Shown: positions 7,423-16,467, counted from the stretch's first letter. The stretch is 64,000 nt of DNA from an uncultured Clostridia bacterium (GCA_934462715.1 CAKSIJ010000015.1:1-64000); one strand, 5' to 3'. Notes: a model not told the origin generated them from the letters alone. Numbers and translations are program-made.

Positions 7423-7456
7423 GCTTTTTTATTATAACTATTGAAAAAAAAAGCTT
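7421..7456. terminator. Possible weak terminator after the his operon
   Basis: AAGCTTTTTT (7421-7430) and AAAAAAGCTT (7447-7456) are perfect 10-bp inverted arms downstream of the hisJ stop. The stem is AT-rich, so termination strength is doubtful. It overlaps the -35 of the HipA-like gene. Confidence 0.35.
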
Positions 7457-7492
7457 AAATCATATTTTAACATATATTAATACTGTTATAGG

Positions 7493-8314
7493 TTAGCCGT
7501 TAATGCAGCCTATTGATTTCATAAAGCCCTGCATATCGATCAGATTATCTTTCATTCCGTATTCTTCCACGCTCTTTGTCCATTTGTCAAATTGACAGCA
7601 AAGAGCGTCTGTGCTGTGAGAATCGCCCGTCAGAATCAGTTTTACATCTTTTTGCTTAAGATAATCCCACATATATATCCCCGGGTACGGAGTTTTTCTT
7701 ACACCTCTTGATATTGCGCCGGTATTGACTTCAAATATTTTACCCGATTCGGCAAGTGTGTCAACTGCTTTTTTATACGCTTTTACAAACCGTGTTTCGC
7801 AAACATCAAATATAGGATCAATTTCATTATATTTCGTAATGACATCTATATGCCCGATAATATCGGCATTGATTTTTTGCAAAATACACGATACCGTTCT
7901 AAAATATTCCTCAGCAACCCCATAAATATCTCCGCCGAAATATTTATTTGCCGCATATATAAGCTTATCGTTTCCGTCATCTGCCGCTATATATTCTTCT
8001 CCAAGCTTAATATAATGAACCGAACCGATAACGTAATCATATCCCTCCGGCGGCAGGTCGGTATAAAAATCTTGTTCTATTCCCAAAAGAACCGTTATCT
8101 TATCCTTATATTTTTTCGCCAGCGAGCGCACCTCGTCACGGTAGTTTTTCAGCCGTTCTCTTTTCATGCAGTATTCTGTATCAAAAAAAGTATAGGAATG
8201 TCCCGTGAAGCCTATAACCCCCAAGCCCTTGTCAATTGCTGCCCTTACCATTTCCTCGGGAGTATTTTTTCCGTCGCAGTAGGTTGTGTGAGTATGAATA
8301 TCACCGATAATCAT
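7493..8314 (-). CDS. hisJ: Histidinol-phosphatase, PHP family
   Basis: A 273-residue PHP-domain protein starting with the metal motif DIHTHTTYCDG. Downstream are GHSYTFFD, an EQDFY segment, GSVHYI, HIDV and a terminal GDSHS, the usual His/Asp/Glu positions for a trinuclear metal site. It removes phosphate from L-histidinol phosphate, the step before HisD. Its start overlaps the hisIE stop by 4 nt (8311-8314), so translation is probably coupled. As last gene of the operon it completes the pathway, since HisB here lacks a phosphatase domain. Confidence 0.92.
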   Translation of the reverse strand: MIIGDIHTHTTYCDGKNTPEEMVRAAIDKGLGVIGFTGHSYTFFDTEYCMKRERLKNYRDEVRSLAKKYKDKITVLLGIEQDFYTDLPPEGYDYVIGSVHYIKLGEEYIAADDGNDKLIYAANKYFGGDIYGVAEEYFRTVSCILQKINADIIGHIDVITKYNEIDPIFDVCETRFVKAYKKAVDTLAESGKIFEVNTGAISRGVRKTPYPGIYMWDYLKQKDVKLILTGDSHSTDALCCQFDKWTKSVEEYGMKDNLIDMQGFMKSIGCING

Positions 8315-8961
8315 TTCGTCATTTTCTCCTGCTTAACCTTTTTATCGATAACGTGTCTTGAAGCAAGCTCCCTGTGAATATCCTCCAAAGATATTCCCAT
8401 TTGTATCATCAGCACCATAACATGATATGCAAGATCGGCTATTTCGTATATTGTTTCCTTTTTGTCATCTGCCTTTGCGGCGATGATAACCTCCGTGCTT
8501 TCCTCTCCGACCTTTTTGAGTATTTTATCGATCCCCTTTTCAAACAGATACGTTGTGTATGAGCCTTCCTTTTTCTCGGTTTTTCTTCCCTTTATCAGTT
8601 CAATCAGACCCTCATAGGAAAAGTCTTTTAATTCTCCGCTTTCCCATACAGGGTTTGTAAAACAAGAATCCGTTCCCGTATGACACGCAGGACCGTCCTT
8701 TTCAACGGAAATTACAAGAGAGTCCTTATCGCAGTCCGCCGTGATCGACACAATATGCTGATAATTTCCGCTCGTTTCTCCTTTGAGCCAAAGCTCGTTT
8801 CTCGAACGGCTCCAAAAACAAGTCAATCCTTTTTCCATTGATATTTTAAGGCTTTCTCTGTTCATGTACGCCAGCGTCAAAACCTTTTTGGATATTGAAT
8901 CAACAACAATTGCCGGTATCAGACCTTTTTCATCAAACTTTAACTCGTCAATATTAATCAT
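8311..8961 (-). CDS. hisI: Bifunctional phosphoribosyl-AMP cyclohydrolase / phosphoribosyl-ATP diphosphatase
   Basis: A 216-residue HisIE fusion. The N-terminal HisI part has the signature DCDKDSLVISVEKDGPACHTG and a following SCF, giving the Zn cysteines and Mg aspartates. The C-terminal HisE part (from about residue 110) has the helical EESTEVIIAAK and EIADLAYHVMVLM motifs. It performs the second and third steps of histidine synthesis. An in-frame ATG at 8988 has no SD, while the ATG at 8961 follows AGGA by 10 nt. A gap of 66 nt separates it from hisF. Confidence 0.95.
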   Translation of the reverse strand: MINIDELKFDEKGLIPAIVVDSISKKVLTLAYMNRESLKISMEKGLTCFWSRSRNELWLKGETSGNYQHIVSITADCDKDSLVISVEKDGPACHTGTDSCFTNPVWESGELKDFSYEGLIELIKGRKTEKKEGSYTTYLFEKGIDKILKKVGEESTEVIIAAKADDKKETIYEIADLAYHVMVLMIQMGISLEDIHRELASRHVIDKKVKQEKMTK

Positions 8962-9027
8962 TCTGTATTCGTCCTTTCGTATAAGCATTTAATAATAAAT
9001 CATTAATGACCGTTAATTTGTATTTTT

Positions 9028-9786
9028 CTATATTCTCACAGGTATATTTTCCTTTTTAAGGAGCTTCTTTAAATCCCCGATATTTACCTCGCCGAAATGG
9101 AATATGGAAGCGGCAAGTCCTGCGTCAACCTTAGGGAGAGCCTTGAACAGGGTAACGAAATCCTCCGCCGACCCTGCGCCGCCAGACGCGATAACAGGTA
9201 CGTCCACCGCATTTGATACGGCTTCAAGCATTTCAAGGTCAAAGCCTTTTTTAACTCCGTCGGTATCTATCGAATTGACAACAACCTCTCCTGCGCCCAT
9301 ATCAACGCATTTTTTTATCCACTCTATACCCTCCATACCGGTGTTCTCTCTGCCGCCTTTGGCAAAAACTCTGAAAACACCGTCAACACGCTTAATATCT
9401 GCCGATATTACAACGCACTGATTTCCGTAAAGCTTCGCCGCTTCGTAAATAAGCTTCGGATTTTTTATTGCGCCCGAATTAACGCTTACTTTATCCGCAC
9501 CGCATTTAAGTACCCTGTCAAAATCCTCAACTGTATTGATTCCGCCGCCGACTGTCAGAGGGATAAACACACGCTTTGCAGTTTCACAGAGTATATCGCT
9601 AAACAACTCTCTGCCCTCCGCCGATGCGGTGATATCATAAAACACAAGCTCGTCGGCTCCGTTTTTGCTGTAATACTCCGCCAATTCCACAGGCGAAGAT
9701 ACATCGGACAACCCCTCAAAATTTACTCCCTTAACCACTCTGCCGTTTCTGACATCAAGACACGGTATTATTCTTTTTGTAATCAT
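9028..9786 (-). CDS. hisF: Imidazole glycerol phosphate synthase, cyclase subunit
   Basis: A 252-residue (beta/alpha)8 barrel beginning with the typical RIIPCLDVRNGRVVKG, including catalytic Asp11. Later phosphate-binding GGGI and ASGGAG segments are intact, as is the DTDG motif. It forms IGP and AICAR using ammonia from HisH. The start overlaps the hisA stop by 4 nt (ATGA at 9783-9786), a common arrangement for a coupled pair. Confidence 0.98.
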   Translation of the reverse strand: MITKRIIPCLDVRNGRVVKGVNFEGLSDVSSPVELAEYYSKNGADELVFYDITASAEGRELFSDILCETAKRVFIPLTVGGGINTVEDFDRVLKCGADKVSVNSGAIKNPKLIYEAAKLYGNQCVVISADIKRVDGVFRVFAKGGRENTGMEGIEWIKKCVDMGAGEVVVNSIDTDGVKKGFDLEMLEAVSNAVDVPVIASGGAGSAEDFVTLFKALPKVDAGLAASIFHFGEVNIGDLKKLLKKENIPVRI

Positions 9787-10496
9787 CCTGCCACCTCGAT
9801 TGCTTCTTTAAGCGATATTGCCCCGGTGTAGTACGCCTTTCCGATAATCGCTCCGTATATATTCATTTCAGCAAGCCTTTTAATATCGTCAATATCCGAT
9901 ACTCCGCCCGACGCCGTTATCCGAACAGAAAATCTATCGGAAAGCTCACGGTACAGTTCAAGGTTTGTACCCTGCATTGCTCCGTCTTTGGAAATGTCGG
10001 TGCATATCAGCGTTTTTATTCCCATACTCTGCATTTTTTCGCAGAAATCAAAACAGCTGTATTTCGATTTTTCCGTCCAGCCCTTTATTGCAACAAATCC
10101 GTCCTTAATATCAACGCCTACCGCAATTTTATCGGCATACTTTTCGCACGCTTCTTTCAAAAACTCTTCGTCCGTAACCGCCGCCGTTCCGAGAATCACT
10201 CTTTTTACCCCGATACCAATATACCTTTCTATAACTGCCATGCTTCTTATTCCGCCGCCGACTTCGACAAACAATCCGCAGCCGTCAACAATCTCTTTTA
10301 CCACATCGACATTGGGTGTTTCTCCGCTTTTTGCTCCCTCCAGATCAACCAGATGTATATATTCGGCTCCGGACTTTTTAAAATCCTTTGCAATTTCCAC
10401 CGGATTGTCGCTGTAAACAGTCATTTTGTTATAGTCACCCTTCAGCAGTCTGACCGCCTTTTTTTCATATAAATCTATAGCCGGAAATATCAGCAT
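9783..10496 (-). CDS. hisA: ProFAR isomerase
   Basis: A 237-residue barrel enzyme starting LIFPAIDLYEKKAVRL, with the catalytic Asp of PAIDL, the GGGIRS phosphate loop, ICTDISKDG and ITASGGV. It isomerises ProFAR to PRFAR. The frame is open upstream to a TTG at 10538, but those codons translate the hairpin cassette (CRRTAAERR). The ATG at 10496 has GGAGGGA just upstream and matches the usual HisA N-terminus. It is separated from hisH by composite repeat copy B. Confidence 0.97.
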   Translation of the reverse strand: MLIFPAIDLYEKKAVRLLKGDYNKMTVYSDNPVEIAKDFKKSGAEYIHLVDLEGAKSGETPNVDVVKEIVDGCGLFVEVGGGIRSMAVIERYIGIGVKRVILGTAAVTDEEFLKEACEKYADKIAVGVDIKDGFVAIKGWTEKSKYSCFDFCEKMQSMGIKTLICTDISKDGAMQGTNLELYRELSDRFSVRITASGGVSDIDDIKRLAEMNIYGAIIGKAYYTGAISLKEAIEVAG

Positions 10497-10500
10497 ATTA

Positions 10501-10572
10501 TCCCTCCGTTCCGCCGCCGTGCGGCGGCACAAATCCAAATGTAAAAAATATGCACCTCATATTTTTCACATT
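10501..10572 (-). repeat. Composite intergenic repeat with hairpin-SD cassette, copy B
   Basis: Read on the minus strand, the AT stem is AATGTGAAAAATATG paired with CATATTTTTTACATT (10572-10538). It is followed by GCCGCC-GCAC-GGCGGC (10528-10513), linker GGAAC and SD GGAGGGA (10507-10501). It fills the hisH-hisA gap and supplies the hisA SD. Confidence 0.8.
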
Positions 10573-10603
10573 ATCCGTTCACTAATGTTTTATGTCCCTG
10601 TTA

Positions 10604-11215
10604 TTAGATTTCTGCAAAGGCTTTCAATATTTTAAGCCCTGTATCGCCGCTTTTTTCAGGGTGAAACTGACATCCGAAAACATTTTTCTTACCGACCGCC
10701 GCAGTCAGCTCCGCACCGTATTCTGTTGTCGCAAGCAGGCTGTCTTTGCAACCTGTTCCGTAATAGGAATGAACAAAATAGACATAATCACCCTCATTGA
10801 TATATCGGAAAAGTCTTGATTTTTCTTTTGTGAAATGCAGCTTATTCCAGCCTATATGCGGTATTTTGTATTTCCTCGGAACAACCTCCGCAATAGGTCT
10901 GATTTCACCCTTTATAAGTCCGAGTCCCTTGTGTTCTCCGTATTCATAGCTTTTGTCGAACAGCAGCTGCATACCCAGGCAAATACCCATAATCGGCTTA
11001 CCCTTTTGGGCTTCTTCGATAATCAGCTCTCCCAAGCCGGATTCGGAAAGCTTTTCGGCAGCGTCACCGAAAGCTCCCACTCCGGGAAGTATTATTCTGT
11101 CAGCCGATTTTATCTGTCCCTTATCCGATGTAACTATCGTCTTTTCCCCTATATATTCAAAAGAGCTTTTAAGTGAAAATAGATTTCCGACGCCGTAATC
11201 CGCTATTGCAATCAT
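10604..11215 (-). CDS. hisH: Imidazole glycerol phosphate synthase, glutaminase subunit
   Basis: A 203-residue class I glutamine amidotransferase starting IAIADYGVGNLFSL. The nucleophile lies in GICLGMQLLFD, and the His/Glu of the triad are in CQFHPEKSG. It supplies ammonia to HisF. The SD GGAGA sits in a short cassette whose hairpin is the palindrome at 11231-11244. The gap of about 107 nt to hisA is mostly composite repeat copy B. Confidence 0.97.
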   Translation of the reverse strand: MIAIADYGVGNLFSLKSSFEYIGEKTIVTSDKGQIKSADRIILPGVGAFGDAAEKLSESGLGELIIEEAQKGKPIMGICLGMQLLFDKSYEYGEHKGLGLIKGEIRPIAEVVPRKYKIPHIGWNKLHFTKEKSRLFRYINEGDYVYFVHSYYGTGCKDSLLATTEYGAELTAAVGKKNVFGCQFHPEKSGDTGLKILKAFAEI

Positions 11216-11220
11216 AGTAT

Positions 11221-11244
11221 TCTCCGTTCCGCCGTTTTAACGGC
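11221..11244 (-). promoter_or_regulatory. Hairpin-linker-SD cassette before hisH
   Basis: On the minus strand GCCGTT-AA-AACGGC (11244-11231), linker GGAAC (11230-11226) and SD GGAGA (11225-11221). The ATG is at 11215. Confidence 0.7.
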
Positions 11245-11254
11245 ATTAGTGTTG

Positions 11255-11842
11255 TTAAAGTACGCCTTTTGTTGATGGGATCTCATTTTTATGTCCCTCG
11301 TCAATTCTTGCGGCAGCTCCGATACTTCTTGCGCACGATTTAAACGCACCCTCGATTATATGGTGCGAATTTGTTCCCGACAGCTGTTTTATATGAAGCG
11401 TACATTTTGCATTTCTGACAAAAGCAAGCCAAAATTCTTCGCATAATTCGGTATCAAATGCTCCAACTTTTTCTGTCGGAATTTCAAGCCCGTATTCAAG
11501 GTGCGAGCGTCCCGAAATATCAACCGCCGTCAGAATCAAAGCTTCGTCCATAGGAAGTATCATATTTCCGTAACGGTATATTCCTCTTTTGTCGCCTATC
11601 GCCCTGTCAAATGCTTCTCCCAGAGCAATGCCTATATCCTCCACGGTATGATGATAGTCAACCTCTGTATCCCCTTTGCATTTGACATTCAGATTGAATC
11701 CCGAATGTTTTGCAAAAAGCGTAAGCATATGATCCAAAAATCCGCACCCCGTATCTATCCGGCTTTCTCCGTTTCCGTCGAGCCGCAAAAACAGTTCTAT
11801 ATCGGTTTCCGCAGTTTTTCTTTTTATTTCCGCACTTCTCAT
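11255..11842 (-). CDS. hisB: Imidazoleglycerol-phosphate dehydratase
   Basis: A 195-residue monofunctional HisB. The hallmark segments are DTGCGFLDHML, VDYHHTVEDIG and the C-terminal EGHKNEIPSTKGVL, which hold the His/Glu metal ligands. It dehydrates IGP. There is no fused phosphatase domain, consistent with hisJ in the operon. An open frame upstream to 11878 (reading SRRTAAKWR) is composite repeat copy C, not protein; the ATG at 11842 follows GGAGGA. Confidence 0.97.
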   Translation of the reverse strand: MRSAEIKRKTAETDIELFLRLDGNGESRIDTGCGFLDHMLTLFAKHSGFNLNVKCKGDTEVDYHHTVEDIGIALGEAFDRAIGDKRGIYRYGNMILPMDEALILTAVDISGRSHLEYGLEIPTEKVGAFDTELCEEFWLAFVRNAKCTLHIKQLSGTNSHHIIEGAFKSCARSIGAAARIDEGHKNEIPSTKGVL

Positions 11843-11848
11843 TTTAAT

Positions 11849-11920
11849 CCTCCATTTCGCCGCCGTGCGGCGGCTCAAATCTCAATGTAAAAACGATGCT
11901 TTTCAGATTGTTTTTTATGT
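11849..11920 (-). repeat. Composite intergenic repeat with hairpin-SD cassette, copy C
   Basis: On the minus strand an AT-rich imperfect stem (about 11920-11885, arms like ATAAAAAAC and GTTTTTACAT) is followed by GCCGCC-GCAC-GGCGGC (11874-11859), linker GAAAT (11858-11854) and SD GGAGG (11853-11849). It fills the hisC-hisB gap. Confidence 0.75.
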
Positions 11921-11924
11921 CCCT

Positions 11925-12977
11925 TTATATTAATTCCTTTACAGTCTTAATCAATGCTTCCATTTGTTCGCGTGTTCCTATTGTTATTCTGTTATAATCG
12001 GCAATTCTTTCGCTGTTAAAATGTCTTACCAGTATACCTCTGTTCTTCAAAGCCTTATACAATTTTTCTCCGCTTATCCCGGAATGTTTTGCAAACACAA
12101 AGTTTGCTTTTGAATCGGTCATTTCAAAACCGAGATTTCTTAGCTCGTTCATTGTAAACTCTCTGTTTTCAATGATTTTTTGACAATTGCTTTTCGTGTA
12201 TTCCTCATCGCTCAAAACGCCGATTCCGGCAGCCATTGTCATTCGGTTAATATTATATGGGTTGGTTGAATACCTTACGGTATTCAGATCCCGTATTATT
12301 TCAGAAGATGCAACTCCGAAACCAAGCCTTGCCCCCGCCATCGAACGTGATTTTGAAAAAGTTCCTGTCACAAGCAGATTGTCATACTTGTGAATCAGCG
12401 GGATACAGCTTTCGTTTCCGAAATCAACGTATGCCTCGTCTATAACAACTATATTATCCGGATTGGAACGCAGTATTTTTTCAATATCTCTTATCGGCAA
12501 GGCTATGCCTGTCGGTGCATTGGGATTTGCAATAAATATTGTTTTTTTCAAGCCGCAGTATGCGTCAGCATTTTGAGTGAAATCATCATTTAAAGGTATA
12601 ATTTCATAAGGCAGACAATTAATCTGCGCAAAAACGCTGTAAAAGCCGTATGTAATATCGGCAAACGCTGCCGGTGTTTTTTCATCGCAAAATGCCATGA
12701 ATGCAAAGTTCAGCACCTCGTCTGAGCCGTTTGTAAGTATTACTTCGTTTGTATCAACTCCCAACCGCTCTGACAGCATACCCCTCAGTGCCGTACAATC
12801 CGGGTCGGGATAAAGATTAAGCATTTCTGCCGCTTCACCGGCAGCCTTTACTGCTTTTTCCGACGGCGGAAATGGTGATTCGTTTGTGTTGAGCTTTATA
12901 TACTGCGTATCCTTAGGCTGTTCTCCCGGCGTATACGGTACAAGCTTACTGTACTTCTCACTGAAAAATCTGCTCAT
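11925..12977 (-). CDS. hisC: Histidinol-phosphate aminotransferase
   Basis: A 350-residue fold-type I PLP enzyme. LNTNESPFPPS near residue 29, ANPNAPTGI, VVIDEAYVDF and the lysine motif TGTFSKSRSMAGARLGF (Schiff-base Lys in TFSKS) are all present. The C-terminus has a VRHFNSERIADYNRITIGT arginine motif. It converts imidazole acetol phosphate to histidinol phosphate. GGAGGG precedes the ATG. It lies 38 nt after hisD. Confidence 0.97.
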   Translation of the reverse strand: MSRFFSEKYSKLVPYTPGEQPKDTQYIKLNTNESPFPPSEKAVKAAGEAAEMLNLYPDPDCTALRGMLSERLGVDTNEVILTNGSDEVLNFAFMAFCDEKTPAAFADITYGFYSVFAQINCLPYEIIPLNDDFTQNADAYCGLKKTIFIANPNAPTGIALPIRDIEKILRSNPDNIVVIDEAYVDFGNESCIPLIHKYDNLLVTGTFSKSRSMAGARLGFGVASSEIIRDLNTVRYSTNPYNINRMTMAAGIGVLSDEEYTKSNCQKIIENREFTMNELRNLGFEMTDSKANFVFAKHSGISGEKLYKALKNRGILVRHFNSERIADYNRITIGTREQMEALIKTVKELI

Positions 12978-13015
12978 ATATTTTCCCTCCGTTTTATCTG
13001 TATAAATCAGATGAT

Positions 13016-14290
13016 TTATTTCTCAATACGTATAACGGCGCTTTTTGCGTGTGCCGTCAGACCCTCTTGTTTTGCAAAATACTCAACGTCCCTTGCCATA
13101 TTTCTGAGCGCCTCTTTTGTAAAATAAGTATACTGTGTTTTCTTCACAAAATCGTCAACCGATAACGGACTTGAAAATTTTGCCGTTCCTCCGGTCGGCA
13201 GTGTATGATTCGGACCTGCCATGTAATCACCGAGTGCTTCGGGGCAGTTCTTTCCCATAAATACCGAGCCTGCATGGCGTATCGAATCCAGATAATCAAA
13301 CGGATTGTCAACACAAAGCTCCAGATGCTCCGGCGCAATTTCATTTGCTATCTCAATAGCCGCAAAAAGGTTATCCGCCACTATTATTTTTCCGTTATTG
13401 TCTATAGATGCTCTCGCAATCTCTGCTCTTTCCAAAAACGGCAGCTGACGTTCGATTTCCTCGCTCACCTTTTCCGCAAGCTCCGCACAGTCGCATACCA
13501 GCACTGCGCTTGCCATTTTATCATGCTCCGCCTGCGACAGCAAATCCGCAGCCACAAAATCGGGTCTGCACGTACTGTCAGCAACAACCAGTATCTCGCT
13601 CGGGCCGGCTATCATATCTATTGAAACCTTTCCGAACACCTGTTTTTTCGCTTCGGCAACAAATGCATTTCCCGGTCCGACAATTTTATCCACAGCCGGA
13701 ATACTCTCCGTTCCGTAAGCCAGTGCCGCAATTGCCTGCGCACCTCCGACCTTAAATATTCTGTCCACTCCGGCAACATATGCGGCGGCAAGTATTACCG
13801 GGCTCACCTTGCCATCCTTATCCGGAGGAGTCACCATAATAACCTCACGGCAGCCGGCAAGCTTTGCCGGAATCGAATCCATAAGAACAGTTGACGGATA
13901 TGCCGCCGTTCCTCCGGGGACATATAATCCGGCTCTGTCAACGGGGATAATTTTCTGCCCCATAACGATTCCATTTTCGTCATTTATTATAAAGCTGTTT
14001 CTTTTCTGCTTTTCATGAAATTTTGTTATATTTTTTGCGGCTCTTTTTAAAATCCTCAAAAATTCCGGATCGGTTGCATTGACTGCCTCCCCGATTTCTT
14101 GACTGCTGACAGCCAAATCCGAAAGCTTTGCTTTATCAAACTTTTCGCAATACTTAAATAAAGCTTTATCTCCGTTTTTTCTTACATCGTAAATTATATC
14201 CGCAACAATATCTTCAACATCAACCGTTGGCGCTGTACGCGCAAAAATATCCTTTTTATCAACCTCATTGTATTTTAAAATCTTTATCAT
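13016..14290 (-). CDS. hisD: Histidinol dehydrogenase
   Basis: A protein of about 424 residues. Signatures include VPGGTAAYPSTVLM, GGAQAIAALAYGT, VDKIVGPGNAFVAEAKK, DMIAGPSEILV, LLSQAEHD (Zn ligands) and the terminal GPNHTLPTGG. It oxidises histidinol to histidine with NAD in the last two steps. An in-frame GTG at 14299 exists, but AAGGGG, overlapping the end of hisG, favours the ATG at 14290. The hisG stop lies 5 nt upstream, so coupling is likely. Confidence 0.97.
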   Translation of the reverse strand: MIKILKYNEVDKKDIFARTAPTVDVEDIVADIIYDVRKNGDKALFKYCEKFDKAKLSDLAVSSQEIGEAVNATDPEFLRILKRAAKNITKFHEKQKRNSFIINDENGIVMGQKIIPVDRAGLYVPGGTAAYPSTVLMDSIPAKLAGCREVIMVTPPDKDGKVSPVILAAAYVAGVDRIFKVGGAQAIAALAYGTESIPAVDKIVGPGNAFVAEAKKQVFGKVSIDMIAGPSEILVVADSTCRPDFVAADLLSQAEHDKMASAVLVCDCAELAEKVSEEIERQLPFLERAEIARASIDNNGKIIVADNLFAAIEIANEIAPEHLELCVDNPFDYLDSIRHAGSVFMGKNCPEALGDYMAGPNHTLPTGGTAKFSSPLSVDDFVKKTQYTYFTKEALRNMARDVEYFAKQEGLTAHAKSAVIRIEK

Positions 14291-14295
14291 GAAAA

Positions 14296-14916
14296 TCACC
14301 CCTTATTTTCGGCAAGCTTTTTGATTATTTCTTCTATCATTGTACCCTTAAATTTAAATGCCGGTTTGTTTGCAATCAGTCTTGCGCTTATCGGAACTAT
14401 ATCCTCAACCACTTCAAGATTGTTTTCCTTAAGAGTTGTCCCCGTTTCGACTATATCGACTATCACGTCCGAAAGACCCAGAATCGGGGCTAATTCAATC
14501 GAACCGTTTAAGTGTATAATATCTATATCTCTGCCCTTTGAAGAATAGTATTCTTTTGTTATATTTGTAAACTTTGTTGCAACTCTCAGTGTGTTTTGCG
14601 GATTGTCGCGGAAGCCTTTCTTTGCCGCAACCGCCATTTTGCATTTTCCTATGTCAAGGTCAAACAGCTCGTACACATCGGGAGAGTATTCAAGCAAAAT
14701 ATCCTTACCGGCAATACCTATATCCGCCGCACTGTGTTCAACATATATTGCAACGTCAGACGGCTTTACCCAAAAGTATCTGACTCCCTTTTCGGGGTTT
14801 TCAAAAATCAGCTTTCTGCTGTTTTCTCTTATCGACGGACACTCATATCCCGCCGCTTCAAGCATACCGTACACCTTTTCCCCGAGTCTGCCCTTCGGCA
14901 GAGCAACGTTAAGCAT
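14296..14916 (-). CDS. hisG: ATP phosphoribosyltransferase, short form
   Basis: A short-form HisG (206 residues from the ATG) that needs HisZ as regulatory subunit. It begins LNVALPKGRLGEKV and contains DVAIYVEHSAADIGIAGKDIL and the PRPP-binding VDIVETGTTLKEN. It catalyses the committed first step. The ATG at 14916 overlaps the hisZ stop (14909). Upstream in-frame TTG codons at 14925 and 14934 are possible alternatives because AAGGGGG lies close to them, so the exact start is uncertain by up to six codons. Confidence 0.95.
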   Translation of the reverse strand: MLNVALPKGRLGEKVYGMLEAAGYECPSIRENSRKLIFENPEKGVRYFWVKPSDVAIYVEHSAADIGIAGKDILLEYSPDVYELFDLDIGKCKMAVAAKKGFRDNPQNTLRVATKFTNITKEYYSSKGRDIDIIHLNGSIELAPILGLSDVIVDIVETGTTLKENNLEVVEDIVPISARLIANKPAFKFKGTMIEEIIKKLAENKG

Positions 14917-16033
14917 TGTTTTCAATGATTTCAACCCCCTTGCTGCGGAGCTTTACAAGCTGCTTATATTTCACTCCGTCCGGAATTTCTCTTTGCACCA
15001 TAACGCTTTGTCCGTTTGCCGCAAACAGGCTTACGGCATTATTAAGCTCGCAAAGCTTTTCTGAGCCGTCATAAAGAATCATTGTATCGATGTCATACTC
15101 TTTTTCCGATTCGTTAAGTCTTTCTATCAAATCAAGATAAACCGCAAAGCCTACAGCCTTTGATTTTCTTCCCATTTTCTTCATGAGCTTGTCATATTGT
15201 CCTCCCGACAGCACGCCCGAGGCTATACCGTTTATAAAGCCTTTAAAAACAAAGCCGTTATAATAGCTCATATCGTTTATCACCGAAAAATCTATTCTTA
15301 CCCTGCCGCCGGCTTCCGTCTTTTCAAGTTCGGTTATAATATCCTTTAATTCCTCAACATATCCGCCTACATTGCAGGACAGCTTTTCAAGAACAGGAAT
15401 AACCTTTTCGGGTGCTCCGTACGCCATCGTAAGGGCTTTAAGCTCCGTTCCGTCCGCATCGGCATTTTGGCATATTTTATCTATTTCGCTTATGTTTTTT
15501 TCACCCACACATTTTAAAAGCTTTTCTTCAACCGTTTCTTCAACCGTTTCGTCAACCTTCATATTTTTGATAACTGCGCTGACAATCCCCATATGGGAAA
15601 TATCGAGTACATAGTCCTCCGATATGTTCCTTAAGCTTTCGGCGGCAAGCGCAAGCACTTCATATATGCAATAATTATCTATATTTCCGATACATTCCAA
15701 GCCTACCTGCATTATTTCCTTAAAGGAATGTGTACCCTTTGAAACCCTGTAAACATTTTCGTTGTAATAAACCTTTTTCGTTCCTTTCGGATTGTCTGCG
15801 GTATTCTTGATTATAGATAAAGTAACGTCGGGCTTTAATGCCATAAGCTTGCCGTCGGTATCGGTAAAGGTAATAATGTTGTCCGATACAAGAAAATCCT
15901 TGTTTCTGACATACAAATCATATTCTTCAAACTTACTCATCTTATATCTTGAATATCCGCAGCGTTCGTACAGTGAACGAAGCTCAAAAATCGCTTTTTC
16001 ATCATTTTTCAACATTCCCAAATCAAGCTTCAT
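14909..16033 (-). CDS. hisZ: ATP phosphoribosyltransferase regulatory subunit (HisRS-like)
   Basis: A 374-residue class II tRNA-synthetase-like protein. KMSKFEEYDLYV near residue 33, TLSIIKNTA and SGGQYDKLMKKMG are typical of HisZ, which has lost aminoacylation and acts with short HisG in histidine feedback. The pairing with a short hisG directly downstream supports this over HisS. GAAAGGA lies 10 nt upstream of the ATG, preceded by a truncated cassette-like GCCGCAGAATG (about 16050-16060). Confidence 0.93.
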   Translation of the reverse strand: MKLDLGMLKNDEKAIFELRSLYERCGYSRYKMSKFEEYDLYVRNKDFLVSDNIITFTDTDGKLMALKPDVTLSIIKNTADNPKGTKKVYYNENVYRVSKGTHSFKEIMQVGLECIGNIDNYCIYEVLALAAESLRNISEDYVLDISHMGIVSAVIKNMKVDETVEETVEEKLLKCVGEKNISEIDKICQNADADGTELKALTMAYGAPEKVIPVLEKLSCNVGGYVEELKDIITELEKTEAGGRVRIDFSVINDMSYYNGFVFKGFINGIASGVLSGGQYDKLMKKMGRKSKAVGFAVYLDLIERLNESEKEYDIDTMILYDGSEKLCELNNAVSLFAANGQSVMVQREIPDGVKYKQLVKLRSKGVEIIENNA

Positions 16034-16072
16034 TAAATATCATTCCTTTCATTCTGCGGCATTTTTATGTCT

Positions 16073-16369
16073 TTATTTTTTACTATCGTTGTTCAGTCTT
16101 TCAAGAACCGTGTTATATCCGCCGTTTCCGTACATAAGACAGCGGTTGACTCTGCTTATCGTTGCGGTGCTTGCCCCGATCTTGGCTGATACGTTCTGGT
16201 AGCTCATACCATCTCTGAGCATTTGCGCAACCCCAAGTCTTTGCGCCATATCCTTTAATTCCTTGACGGTGCATATATCCTCAAAAAATCCGGCGCACTC
16301 GTTCTCATTTTTTAATGATAAAATTGCCTTATAGAATTTTTCCATATCCTCCGAATGAAATCCGCTCAT
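16073..16369 (-). CDS. yerC: YerC/YecD TrpR-family regulator, probable his repressor
   Basis: A 98-residue helical protein with TrpR-like architecture. DMAQRLGVAQML and the helix-turn-helix SYQNVSAKIGASTATISRVNRCL (about 55-78) are diagnostic of YerC. In Firmicutes this family is associated with his genes and proposed as a histidine-responsive repressor. Here it is the first gene of the operon, and a TrpR-like palindrome sits in its promoter, which supports autoregulation. The gap to hisZ is about 39 nt. Confidence 0.92.
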   Translation of the reverse strand: MSGFHSEDMEKFYKAILSLKNENECAGFFEDICTVKELKDMAQRLGVAQMLRDGMSYQNVSAKIGASTATISRVNRCLMYGNGGYNTVLERLNNDSKK

Positions 16370-16467
16370 GTAATATCAATCCTTTCGTTTTAAATATATA
16401 TCTATAGATAATTGCAGAATAATTATTTTGCAATTAAAAGATTCTGTTTTCGCTTTATCACTTCACC

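Noticed and set aside
16370..16467. Possible T-box or histidine attenuator before yerC
   Set aside because: The leader is only about 90 nt with no specifier loop, His-codon run or terminator/antiterminator pair; the palindromic operator explains control better.
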